Assembly: GCF_001667115.1 (NCBI RefSeq) | Contig: NZ_LZIJ01000078.1 | Location: forward strand, 62,001-126,000 | DNA length: 64,000 nucleotides | Origin: Mycobacterium sp. 852002-51163_SCH5372311 | Lineage (GTDB): Bacteria; Actinomycetota; Actinomycetes; Mycobacteriales; Mycobacteriaceae | Direction: 5' to 3' | In this document: piece by piece, positions 56,012 through 64,000 of the stretch | Layout of the letters: every line of letters starts with the position of its first letter | Numbering within the stretch: position 1 is the first letter of the stretch | Program-made: the position numbers and the translations under genes | The notes under the pieces: model-generated | The model's input: the letters and a program-made list of their open reading frames with translations, nothing else | Told to the model about the DNA's origin: nothing | The model's database searches: none

Positions 56012-56527
56012 TTACCTCGTCGCAGCCGAGGGCGTGACGTCGACGCCGAGAATTCGACTCGCCAGGGTGGATGACATGGACGCGACGTTGGCACGCAGAT
56101 CCAGTTCCACGGCATCGCGCTCCCGCTTCAACTGCTCATTGGCCATCGCCAATGTCGTTGCCACCTGCTGTTCGGCGGCCGCGCGCGCGTCGTCGACGAC
56201 CTTGCGTCCCTCTGCCCGGGCATTGTCGCGCAACGACGACGCCTCGAGTCGGGCTTCCTTCATGGCCTCTTCGTAATCGGCCTGGGCGGCGGCGAACTGC
56301 TCCGCCGACTTTTTGTTGTCGGCAGTCGTCTTGTTGACCATCGCCTCGCGTTCATGCAGCACGCGCATGATCGGCGGCACCACGAAGGTGCCGATGACGG
56401 CAAGCACGATGAGAAAGATGGCCAGCACGAAGAAAAAGGTGCCGTTAGGCGCGAGGAAGTTGTTGTTCTCGCCTTCCTCGGCTGCCTGGCTCGCGGCCAG
56501 AACAATCGCGGTCGCGTCCCCCATCAC
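56012..56527 (-). CDS. atpF: ATP synthase b subunit
   Basis: 171-residue peripheral stalk subunit: a hydrophobic helix ([20 protein letters not shown]) then a long charged coiled coil ([20 protein letters not shown] onward). Lies 6 bases from both neighbours. Confidence 0.96.
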   Translation of the reverse strand: MMGDATAIVLAASQAAEEGENNNFLAPNGTFFFVLAIFLIVLAVIGTFVVPPIMRVLHEREAMVNKTTADNKKSAEQFAAAQADYEEAMKEARLEASSLRDNARAEGRKVVDDARAAAEQQVATTLAMANEQLKRERDAVELDLRANVASMSSTLASRILGVDVTPSAATR

Positions 56528-56533
56528 AGCGGA

Positions 56534-56803
<270 letters not shown>

Positions 56804-56867
56804 CTATCTGGTAGCGGTCTACCAGGCTTCTGTAATAGTGCGTGCGCCAGGCCAATTCGTGGCGGTT

Positions 56868-57632
56868 TCAGTCATGGTTGTCCTCGATCTCCATCGCCTG
56901 GCTGAAGTACAACACCGTCAGGATGGAGAAGATGAAGGCCTGAATGGCGCCGACAAACAAGTCAAACGACTTCCAAATCGCATTGGGCGCCCACATGACG
57001 ACCGACGGGATAAGGGCCGCGATCAGCGTCACCAAGATGCCGCCGGCGAATATATTGCCGAAAAGTCGGAGGGACAACGAGATCGGCTTGGCGAGTTCTT
57101 CGACGATGTTGATCGGCGCCAGGAATGCGACGTGGCCCTTGACGAGCTTGATCGGATGGCCGAGGATCCCACGGCGCCAGACCCCGGCAGCGTGGTAGCA
57201 GAAAAACACGAAAAGTGCGAGCGCCAGCACGTAGTTGATGTCACCCGCCGCCGGTGTAAGCAACTCGGCGGCCTTTCCCGTTTTTGGGTCTTTGTATTGC
57301 AGGGGCAGCACCGACAGCCAGTTGGAGATCAGGATGAACACGAAGATGGTGACCGCCAACGGCAGCACGAACGGGGCGATCCGCATACCGATTGCGCTTT
57401 CGATCTGATCGCGCATCTGGATGGTGATGGCCTCCCAGAACAGCTGGACCCCGCCAGGCACATCCTTCGAGGTGACCTTCCTGCGCAGGTAGAAAGCCAG
57501 CGCGAGGACGATCAGCGCGGCGAGGGCGGTCGATATCACCGTATCGACATTGACCACCAACCCCAGCCAGTGTTCCTTGTGGTGATGGCCGACCTCGATT
57601 TGGCCGGCGGCCAGGACCATCTCAGTCGTCAC
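56868..57632 (-). CDS. atpB: ATP synthase a subunit
   Basis: 254-residue membrane stator with about five to six helices. The essential Arg is in [14 protein letters not shown]-terminal [13 protein letters not shown]. Ends 88 bases before atpE; begins within the end of the AtpI-like gene. Confidence 0.96.
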   Translation of the reverse strand: MTTEMVLAAGQIEVGHHHKEHWLGLVVNVDTVISTALAALIVLALAFYLRRKVTSKDVPGGVQLFWEAITIQMRDQIESAIGMRIAPFVLPLAVTIFVFILISNWLSVLPLQYKDPKTGKAAELLTPAAGDINYVLALALFVFFCYHAAGVWRRGILGHPIKLVKGHVAFLAPINIVEELAKPISLSLRLFGNIFAGGILVTLIAALIPSVVMWAPNAIWKSFDLFVGAIQAFIFSILTVLYFSQAMEIEDNHD

Positions 57633-58086
57633 TGGTGCTCCCCCCTTCCGTCCCTTGCGATGCAGCGGCCGTCGGTTCCCCTTCGCGCAGCTTCTTCACG
57701 ACCGGCAGCGCGGTGGAAAACACAAGTAGTACCTGGAACAGGGCCAGGCCAAACACCACGCCCAAGCCGGCCGGCCGGAAAACGTAAGCGATGACCAGCC
57801 CGACAACGGTGATGACCGTCAGCCTCGACACCGAATTGAACGCCATCGACCTTTTCAGCGGGTGCTCTTGGGCCGTGATCGCTCCGACCGAACGCCGCAC
57901 CAGAAGGGCGTTGAGCAAACCCAGGAGCAATCCAACACCGAAGAACACGCCGAGCATCAGATGGTTGATGTAGGCAGCCCCGAGCGTCGCGGCCGCGGTG
58001 AGCACAACGCAGATGACGAACAGGCGAACGGGTCGGAAAGCAACAGCGGGAAACACCAACGGCGCGTCTTGCGCTGGTGTCGTCAC
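57622..58086 (-). CDS. AtpI-like membrane protein (Rv1303 homologue)
   Basis: 154 residues, four hydrophobic helices ([36 protein letters not shown] and so on) and an acidic tail. First gene of the atp operon, in the position of atpI, which helps c-ring assembly elsewhere. GTG start at 58086. Its end overlaps atpB by 11 bases. Confidence 0.85.
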   Translation of the reverse strand: MTTPAQDAPLVFPAVAFRPVRLFVICVVLTAAATLGAAYINHLMLGVFFGVGLLLGLLNALLVRRSVGAITAQEHPLKRSMAFNSVSRLTVITVVGLVIAYVFRPAGLGVVFGLALFQVLLVFSTALPVVKKLREGEPTAAASQGTEGGSTSDD

Positions 58087-58291
58087 CGCAGCACCTCAAT
58101 CCCAGGTTGATGGAGCCGATACCACCCAACTGACCGATCGGTGGCCCGCAGAGCGTATCGCAGTCGTCACGTCGGAATCACCCAAGGGGTAGCTCCTTTG
58201 TCGGTCGTGCGTCGGCACGGTCGAATCAGCGTCCGATCTGCCGGGTAGCCAGCGACCAGAGAGGTTGGTTTTCGGGGTTCTAGCTGCACCG

Positions 58292-58303
58292 TACCATATG
58301 GTA
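58292..58303. promoter_or_regulatory. Palindrome TACCATATGGTA before the atp operon
   Basis: Perfect 12-base palindrome 10 bases after the wecA stop and about 200 bases upstream of the first atp gene. AT-rich core in GC-rich DNA. It could be an operator or part of a promoter; unproven. Confidence 0.3.
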
Positions 58304-58313
58304 GAGCCCACTA

Positions 58314-59555
58314 CTACTTTGTGTCGTAGTCCTCGCGGTGGTCATCCTCGAAGTCGTCGTCGTAGCCATCACCGCGACGCAGTAGCGGGATCACCGTCGC
58401 GATTCCGGCAACCACAATCGCGCCCAGCATCACCGCCGCGGTGTGCCGGGGATTGAAGAAGATCGTGCTCGCGGCGCCGAAGGCGACGATGCCGACCCAG
58501 AGGTAGATCAGCAGCACCACCCGGCGGTGTGAATGGCCGATCTGCAGCAGCCGGTGGTGCAGGTGCATTTTGTCGGGGCTGAACGCGCTGCGGCCGGCGC
58601 GGGTGCGGCGGACGATCGCCAGGAGAAGGTCGAGCATCGGCACGAACATCACCGCGACCACCAGCAGGAACGGTGACAGCAGAGCAAACACGTCGCGAGC
58701 ACCGTAAGCGTTCTGCGAGATGGGTCCGGCGGCGGTCGTGGAGGCCGCGGCCAGCATCAGGCCGATCAGCATCGAACCCGAGTCGCCCATGAAAATCCTG
58801 GCGCGGTGAAAGTTGTGCGGCAAAAAGCCGAGGCATGCGCCTGCCAGCACCACCGAGATCACGGCGGGCGGATAGAACAGCACGTCACCGCCGTGGTCGC
58901 GAAGCAAACCGACCGAGAAGATGCAGATCGCCAACGCCGTGATGAGTCCCAACCCGGCCGCCAGGCCGTCGAGCCCGTCGACGAAGTTCATCGCGTTGAC
59001 GATCGAGACGGTCAGCGCCAGGGTGAGCAGGATCGAAGACGCCTGGTCTAAGACGATGGTGCCGACGCCGCCGATCGGGATGTACAGCACGCTCCAGGCG
59101 ACCCCCATGGTCACGAGCACGCTTGCCGCGGTGATCTGACCGGCGAACTTCGTCAGCGCGTCCAGGCCCCAGCGGTCGTCGATCAGCCCGATCCCCATGA
59201 TCACCGCGCCCGCCACCAGCACCGCGGGCATGCCGGTGGAGTAGACGAAGCCACGGGTCAGCGCCGGAAGTTGGGACGCCAGGAAGACCGCGGCCAGCAC
59301 GCCGAGGAACATCGCCAGCCCGCCCATCCGCGGGGTCGGGGTCACGTGCACGTCGCGCTCCCGTGGGTAGGCGACGGCTCCCAATCGAGTGGCCAGCACC
59401 CGGACCGGCCCGGTTGCGAAGTAGGTGATGATCGCGGCGGTCAACCCGACCAGCGCGAGCTCACGCAACGGGACACCGGCACCGCGATCAGACAGCGCGA
59501 GCAAACCACCGGCAAGGCTGGTTACATCGCTGGACACGTCGAGACCGTACTGCAC
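58314..59555 (-). CDS. wecA: Decaprenyl-phosphate GlcNAc-1-phosphate transferase
   Basis: 413-residue polytopic membrane enzyme starting the arabinogalactan linker. Motifs are GLIDDRWGLD, NAMNFVDGLDGLAAG, IFMGDSGSMLIG and KMHLHHRLLQIGHS, all of the MraY/WecA family. GTG at 59555 (VQYGLDVSSD) matches the known N-terminus; the longer open frame upstream is antisense to the neighbour. C-terminus is acidic (DDDFEDDHREDYD). Confidence 0.95.
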   Translation of the reverse strand: MQYGLDVSSDVTSLAGGLLALSDRGAGVPLRELALVGLTAAIITYFATGPVRVLATRLGAVAYPRERDVHVTPTPRMGGLAMFLGVLAAVFLASQLPALTRGFVYSTGMPAVLVAGAVIMGIGLIDDRWGLDALTKFAGQITAASVLVTMGVAWSVLYIPIGGVGTIVLDQASSILLTLALTVSIVNAMNFVDGLDGLAAGLGLITALAICIFSVGLLRDHGGDVLFYPPAVISVVLAGACLGFLPHNFHRARIFMGDSGSMLIGLMLAAASTTAAGPISQNAYGARDVFALLSPFLLVVAVMFVPMLDLLLAIVRRTRAGRSAFSPDKMHLHHRLLQIGHSHRRVVLLIYLWVGIVAFGAASTIFFNPRHTAAVMLGAIVVAGIATVIPLLRRGDGYDDDFEDDHREDYDTK

Positions 59556-59674
59556 CAACCTGAGTCGCGGACAACCGCGATGGGTTGCCGGACGCCTTTC
59601 GCCGAACGTGGGGCTTACGGATGAAATCCGCGGCGTGGACGTTCGTAGCCTCGCCCCTTGAGAGCTGGCGCGTG

Positions 59675-60328
59675 CTAGTCGACCAGACTGGCCGGGTCGA
59701 CGCCGAGGACTTCGGCGATCCGCTCGGTGCTCACCGGTCCCGCTCTGAGCACGCGGGGCGTCTCGCCGGTCAGGTCGACGATCGTGGAGGCGGCCTGCTG
59801 CGCGGACGGGCCCGCGTCCAGGTAGACGTCGACGAGATCGCCCAGTTGATTGCGCGCCTCGTCCGCGTCGACGGCGGGTGGGCGGCCCGAGACGTTGGCG
59901 CTCGACACCGCCATCGGCCCCACCTCGCGCAGTAGTTCTATGGCGACCGGTTGCAACGGCATGCGCAGCATCACGGTGCCGCGGGCGTCGCCCAGATCCC
60001 ATTGCAACGACGGGGCTTGCCGCACCACCAGACTCAGCGCGCCGGGCCAGAATGCGCGAATCAGTTCGCGGGCGCCGTCGGGCACGGTGTAGACCAGGCC
60101 TTCGATGGTGTGCCACGAACCGACCAGCACACCCACCGGCATATCGCGTCCGCGGCCCTTTGCCGACAGCAGCGCGGCCACCGCGGCGCTGTCGAAGGCG
60201 TCGGCGGCGATGCCGTAGACGGTGTCGGTCGGCATGACGACGAGTCGGCCGGCCTTGAGCGCTTCTACCGCCGCAGCGATTCCGCCCGCACGCTGGTCAG
60301 GATCTGCGCAGTCGTACGTGTCACTCAA
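59675..60328 (-). CDS. L-threonylcarbamoyladenylate synthase (Sua5/YrdC type, Rv1301 homologue)
   Basis: 217-residue YrdC-fold enzyme that makes threonylcarbamoyl-AMP for tRNA t6A37. Motifs are VVMPTDTVYGIAADAF, KGRGRDMPVGVLV and MAVSSANVSG. The TTG at 60328 is chosen because AAGGAG lies 8 bases upstream; the GTG at 60337 overlaps that ribosome site. Coupled to prmC. Confidence 0.92.
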   Translation of the reverse strand: MSDTYDCADPDQRAGGIAAAVEALKAGRLVVMPTDTVYGIAADAFDSAAVAALLSAKGRGRDMPVGVLVGSWHTIEGLVYTVPDGARELIRAFWPGALSLVVRQAPSLQWDLGDARGTVMLRMPLQPVAIELLREVGPMAVSSANVSGRPPAVDADEARNQLGDLVDVYLDAGPSAQQAASTIVDLTGETPRVLRAGPVSTERIAEVLGVDPASLVD

Positions 60329-61169
60329 CGGCAACACTCCTTGCTGCCGTCACGAACCTGGGTCGGCCAGCCAAATCGTGCCGCGCCGCTATATCGTCGA
60401 AAAGGCCTGTGCTCGACACTAATTCGACGGTTGACGACCACGTGGTGTCGTCGTGCTCGACGGCCAGCAGGCCACCGGGACGCAGCCAGCGTCCGGCGAG
60501 GTCGACGACGGCCGCGATCACTGCCATCCCGTCCGGGCCGCCGAACACCGCGTGCGGCGGATCATGTTGGGCTACTTCGGGTTCCAGCGGGACATCCTCC
60601 GGCACGTAGGGCGGGTTGGCCACCAGCAAGTCGACCTGTCCGTCGAGTCCGGGAAGCATGCCCGGCTTCGTGATGTCGGCGCGCACGAGTTCTACCGCCG
60701 TGCCCTCCACGTTGCGCCGCGCGTACTCGAGGGCTGCCTCGGAGTCGTCGACGCCGACCACGCGGGCAGCCGGCCAGTGGTTGGCCAGCGCGACCGCCAA
60801 TGCGCCGGATCCCGTACACAGGTCGACGATCAGCGGCTGCGTCCCAAGTCGCTGCACGGTCGCCCATTCCAAGATGGACTCGGTCTCCGGGCGAGGTATG
60901 AACACACCCGGGCCCACATGCAATTCAACCGGGCCGAAAGCCACAGTCCCGATGATGTGCTGCAAGGGAATTCGACGCGAACGCGCGGCGACGACGTCGT
61001 GGTAGCGCCCGAAGAATTCTTCGTCGGGGGGCTCGAGCACCGCGAGCCGGCCGCGGTCGGTGCTGGCCAGGTGAGCGGCCAGCAGCTCGGCGTCGTAACG
61101 GGCGGAGTCGATTCCCGCGTCGGCCAGCAGTGCCGCGGCGGAGTCGATCGCGCGGAGCAGTTGGGTCAT
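60321..61169 (-). CDS. prmC: Release-factor glutamine methyltransferase
   Basis: 282 residues. N-terminal helical domain, SAM-binding [15 protein letters not shown], catalytic NPPY ([13 protein letters not shown]). Methylates the GGQ Gln of release factors; prfA, its substrate, is the gene just upstream, overlapping by 4 bases. Confidence 0.95.
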   Translation of the reverse strand: MTQLLRAIDSAAALLADAGIDSARYDAELLAAHLASTDRGRLAVLEPPDEEFFGRYHDVVAARSRRIPLQHIIGTVAFGPVELHVGPGVFIPRPETESILEWATVQRLGTQPLIVDLCTGSGALAVALANHWPAARVVGVDDSEAALEYARRNVEGTAVELVRADITKPGMLPGLDGQVDLLVANPPYVPEDVPLEPEVAQHDPPHAVFGGPDGMAVIAAVVDLAGRWLRPGGLLAVEHDDTTWSSTVELVSSTGLFDDIAARHDLAGRPRFVTAARSVAVE

Positions 61170-62242
61170 GTCGTCTGTTGCAGCCGGGACTGCTTGTCGG
61201 CGGCACCCAGCGCGTCGAACAGCGCATCGAGGTCCCCGTCGAGCACCTGGTCGAGATTGTGTGACTTGTAGCCGATTCGGTGATCGGTGATCCGGTTCTC
61301 CGGGAAGTTGTAGGTGCGAATACGTTCGCTACGGTCGACCGTGCGGATCTGGCTGGCGCGGTCCGCCGAGGCGTCGGCCAGTGCCTGCTCCTCGGCCATC
61401 GCCTGCAGCCGCGCGGCGAGCACTTGCAACGCCCGCGTCTTGTTCTGCAGCTGCGAGCGTTCGTTTTGACAGGTGACCACGATCCCGGTGGGCAGGTGGG
61501 TGATCCGCACCGCGGAGTCGGTGGTGTTGACGCCCTGGCCGCCCTTCCCCGACGAGCGGTAGACGTCGATACGCAGATCCGACTCGTCGATCTGGACCTC
61601 GCCCACTTCTTCGGGTTCCGGATACACCAGCACGCCTGCGGCCGAAGTATGCACCCGCCCTTGAGATTCCGTCACGGGTACCCGTTGGACGCGATGCACA
61701 CCGCCCTCGAACTTCATGCGTGACCACACCCCGTCGGCGCTGTCGCCCTTGCTCGCGATGGCCAAAGTAGCGTCCTTGTAACCGCCCAGATCCGACGTGG
61801 TTTCGTCCAGCACCGTCACGTTCCAGCCGTGTCGCTCGGCATAGCGGATGTACATCCGGGCCAAGTCGGCGGCGAACAATGCGGATTCTTCGCCTCCCTC
61901 ACCGGATTTGACTTCGAGGAGGATGTCGTCGGCGTCGTGCGGGTCGCGGGGGGCCAGCATGTCGGTGAGTTGGGTGTCCAGTTCGGCCACCCGCGATTCC
62001 AATTCCGTGACCTCTTCGGCGAATGACTCGTCGTCGGCGACCAGCTCGCGCGCAGTCTCCAGGTCGTCGCGCGCCGACACCAGCTTGCGGTAGGTGGCGA
62101 CGATCGGCGCCAGTCGGGCGAACCTGCGTCCGGCCTTGCGCGCCTCGTCGGGCTTGCTGTGCAGTTCGGGATCGGCCAGCGCACGCTCCAGGTCCGCGTG
62201 CTCGGCGAGCAGCACGTCAATGGTCTGTACCGGCTGCGTCAT
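61166..62242 (-). CDS. prfA: Peptide chain release factor 1
   Basis: 358 residues. GGQ in [20 protein letters not shown] promotes peptide release at UAA/UAG. Domain 1 coiled coil (residues about 15-100) and the recognition domain are intact. Followed by prmC with overlap. Confidence 0.97.
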   Translation of the reverse strand: MTQPVQTIDVLLAEHADLERALADPELHSKPDEARKAGRRFARLAPIVATYRKLVSARDDLETARELVADDESFAEEVTELESRVAELDTQLTDMLAPRDPHDADDILLEVKSGEGGEESALFAADLARMYIRYAERHGWNVTVLDETTSDLGGYKDATLAIASKGDSADGVWSRMKFEGGVHRVQRVPVTESQGRVHTSAAGVLVYPEPEEVGEVQIDESDLRIDVYRSSGKGGQGVNTTDSAVRITHLPTGIVVTCQNERSQLQNKTRALQVLAARLQAMAEEQALADASADRASQIRTVDRSERIRTYNFPENRITDHRIGYKSHNLDQVLDGDLDALFDALGAADKQSRLQQTT

Positions 62243-62289
62243 GTGTCACCTCCTTGCACCTCTTCGCACGATCCACCGCAAACGCGAAC

Positions 62290-62331
62290 CGACGCCCGGC
62301 CTGTGCAATTTCCAGCACAGTTCGGGCGTCG
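62290..62331 (-). terminator. Strong hairpin between rpmE and prfA
   Basis: CGACGCCCG/CGGGCGTCG plus inner CTGTGC/GCACAG arms separated by a small internal loop. No T-tract; an I-shaped terminator or attenuator after rpmE. Confidence 0.6.
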
Positions 62332-62340
62332 GTGAGCCAG

Positions 62341-62577
62341 CTATTTGTCGGTTGAAGCCGCGTCGGCCTTGGGGCGCTTGCCGTAGCGCTTCTCGAAGCG
62401 AGCCACCCGGCCACCGCTGTCCAGGATCTTCTGCTTTCCGGTGTAGAACGGGTGGCACTGAGCACACACTTCGACCACGATGCGACCGCCCGGCTTGGTG
62501 CTGCGTGTCTCGAAGGTGTTGCCACATCCGCAGACCACCGTCGTCGCCTCGTAGGCCGGATGAATGTCTGATTTCAT
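62341..62577 (-). CDS. rpmE: 50S ribosomal protein L31 (zinc-binding form)
   Basis: 78 residues with VCGCGN and [14 protein letters not shown], i.e. the four-Cys/CxxC pattern of the zinc-containing C+ form. The window does not contain rho upstream, where M. tuberculosis has it. Confidence 0.95.
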   Translation of the reverse strand: MKSDIHPAYEATTVVCGCGNTFETRSTKPGGRIVVEVCAQCHPFYTGKQKILDSGGRVARFEKRYGKRPKADAASTDK

Positions 62578-62809
62578 GCTGTCCCCTTCGATCGTTGGCC
62601 GCCCGCCACCGCCTTGAGCGATCGGGCGGTCGGGCTCGAACTCCTCCGGACCTGAACCGGTCCTGGGGTGGTCGACCGTCGATTATGCCAGGTCAACCAA
62701 CATCAGCCCAAACACACAGATGCACCCGCGCATTCCCGGGCCGCCGGGCACCGTTCGTTTCGCCAAACTTAAGCTACTGCGGCGCTCACCGGCGTGTCGT
62801 CGCAGCGAT
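62578..62809. other. Intergenic region upstream of rpmE
   Basis: 232 bases with small hairpins (GGACC/GGTCC near 62658, CGCCCG/CGGGCG near 62610). No gene. Likely rpmE promoter and end of the fadD gene. The expected rho coding region is absent. Confidence 0.5.
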
Positions 62810-64000
62810 TTAAGTGTCGCGTGAGCGGTGACGGATCTCGTCACGATCCAGCCGGGTATAAGTGCTGCTTTTCCCGTTGCGCGTCCACAGCACGCCCCCG
62901 TGGGGAGTGGCGCCACGAGCGGAGAGCTCGCGCTTGAGGACCTTGTTGGTCGCTGTAGCCGGCAGGCGATCGGTGAGCCAGACCCGTCGGGGCCAGGCCT
63001 TCGGAGACAGATCGGGCTGGCCGGCCAAGAATTCGCCGAACTCCTCGGGCGTCAGATCGGCGTTGTCGGCCAGCACGATCGCTGCCATCACCTGGTCGCC
63101 GACGTGTTCGTCGGGCACCGCGTACACGGCAACCTGGCTGACCGGCGTCAGCCGCTGCAAGATTCGTTCGATCGGCGCCGTGGTCATGTTCTCACCGTCG
63201 ACGCGCAGCCAGTCTCCGCTGCGTCCGGCGAAGTAGATCCAGCCGTCGGCGTCCCGGTAGGCGAGGTCCCCCGACCAGTACATGCCGTTGCGAAGCCGCG
63301 CGCTGGTGGCATCCGGATCGTTGTAGTAACCGGAGAACAAACCGGCGCCCGTGGTGTTCACCAATTCGCCGATCGCCTCGTCGGCATTGGTCAGCGCACC
63401 GTCTTCACCGAAGGTGGCCGGTGGGCACTCGGTGAGCGTCTCGGGGTTGTAGATGGCAACCCCAGGGAAACCCCGGCCCAGCGACCCCGGCGGGCAGCCG
63501 TCTTCTCGGGTGATGATGATGGCGCCTTCGGTGGCGCCGAAGCCGTCCCACACCGTGCAGTCGAACCGGCGACTGAACTCGGCGATATCCCGCTCGCTTG
63601 CTTCGTTTCCGAACGCGACCCGCAGCGGGTTGTCGTGGTCGTCCGGTTGTTCGGGGGTGGCCAGCACGTAGGCTAGCGGCTTACCGACATAGTTCATGTA
63701 AGTGATGCCGTATCGCCGCAGGTCGGGCAGCAGTCCGGAGGCCGAGAATGTCGCGGGGACCATGGCCGCGCCGGCACCCACTGCCACGCTCCAACCGGCC
63801 AGCAACGCGTTCGAGTGAAACAACGGCATCGACAGGTAGCAGACGTCACTGCCGGTGATCTCGAAGCGCCCGATCAGGTTCATTCCGGCAAACAGGACGG
63901 TCAGGTGGGCGATTTGCACCGCTTTCGGTTCCCCGCTGGTCCCCGAGGTGAAGATCATCATGACCGTATCGGTCGGGGTGACCTCGCGATACGGGGTCAG
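62810..64000 (-). CDS. Fatty-acyl-CoA synthetase (FadD17-like), N-terminus beyond window
   Basis: ANL adenylate-forming enzyme; 396 residues lie in the window and the N-terminal part is cut off at 64000. The AMP-binding loop FTSGTSGEPKAV, then YANYVGKPLAYVLA-like region, GFGATEGAIIITRE, SGDLAYRDADGWIYFAGR and the C-terminal Lys in TNKVLKRELSA. Its closest recognised relative is M. tuberculosis FadD17. It probably activates a fatty or steroid-derived acid. Confidence 0.9.
   Translation of the reverse strand: MTPYREVTPTDTVMMIFTSGTSGEPKAVQIAHLTVLFAGMNLIGRFEITGSDVCYLSMPLFHSNALLAGWSVAVGAGAAMVPATFSASGLLPDLRRYGITYMNYVGKPLAYVLATPEQPDDHDNPLRVAFGNEASERDIAEFSRRFDCTVWDGFGATEGAIIITREDGCPPGSLGRGFPGVAIYNPETLTECPPATFGEDGALTNADEAIGELVNTTGAGLFSGYYNDPDATSARLRNGMYWSGDLAYRDADGWIYFAGRSGDWLRVDGENMTTAPIERILQRLTPVSQVAVYAVPDEHVGDQVMAAIVLADNADLTPEEFGEFLAGQPDLSPKAWPRRVWLTDRLPATATNKVLKRELSARGATPHGGVLWTRNGKSSTYTRLDRDEIRHRSRDT

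Overview
The window is mycobacterial chromosome. Most of it is the block that M. tuberculosis H37Rv carries as roughly Rv1298-Rv1343c, in inverted order: rpmE, prfA, prmC, wecA, the whole ATP synthase operon, murA, the rRNA operon, ogt, alkA, nucS, glgB/glgE/glgP, dinG, pncB, clpS, mec/cysO/cysM, murI, rphA, rdgB and lprD. M. tuberculosis gene equivalences and lengths are recalled from knowledge, not searched. The 16S gene has the short helix-18 form but otherwise slow-grower-type flanking bases, which points to the M. simiae group; this is inference.

Layout. Bases 1-11,630 are accessory: a lipid/acyl-CoA catabolic cluster (two acyl-CoA dehydrogenases, a family III CoA-transferase, a thiolase, an SDR), a large cyclase/NB-ARC/LuxR regulator, an APH-like kinase, a small secreted protein and a membrane-tethered excisionase-type HTH protein beside tRNA-Leu(UAG). 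From 11,810 to about 31,630 the order is conserved: lprD, DUF3817, rdgB-rphA, an inserted VOC/AraC pair, a cAMP phosphodiesterase-like MBL protein, murI, rhomboid, cysM-cysO-mec, a P1 peptidase, DUF2017, clpS, then divergent pncB1 and dinG, and the alpha-glucan genes glgP, glgE and glgB. A three-gene cassette (TetR, PNPOx-like, amidohydrolase; 31,640-34,435) sits where H37Rv has a PE_PGRS gene. The conserved order then resumes with a YbbN-like thioredoxin, fadA4, methylmalonyl-CoA epimerase, nucS, one adenylate cyclase, ada/alkA and ogt.

The rRNA operon (5S-23S-16S on the minus strand, 42,204-47,325) follows, then murA, a cobalamin adenosyltransferase, DUF2550, atpC-D-G-A-H(b-delta fusion)-F-E-B, an AtpI-like protein, wecA, a threonylcarbamoyl-AMP synthase, prmC, prfA and rpmE. 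The right edge breaks conserved order: a FadD17-like acyl-CoA synthetase lies upstream of rpmE where rho would be expected.

The most interesting structural signal is a four-copy family of long hairpins (3,600; 24,458; 31,640; 34,380). All share the outer arms GAGCAGACGCA/TGCGTCTGCTC, while their inner arms differ from copy to copy yet remain self-complementary. They sit at gene ends, mostly between convergent genes. In two cases they encode the C-terminus of the adjacent protein, with its stop codon in or next to the loop. Other notable points are an enlarged Lys/Ser/Glu-rich tail on AtpA, a probable CTG start for rdgB, several TANNNT boxes placed as expected for leaderless transcripts, and the Rv0386-type Gln57/Asn106 pair in the LuxR-cyclase.
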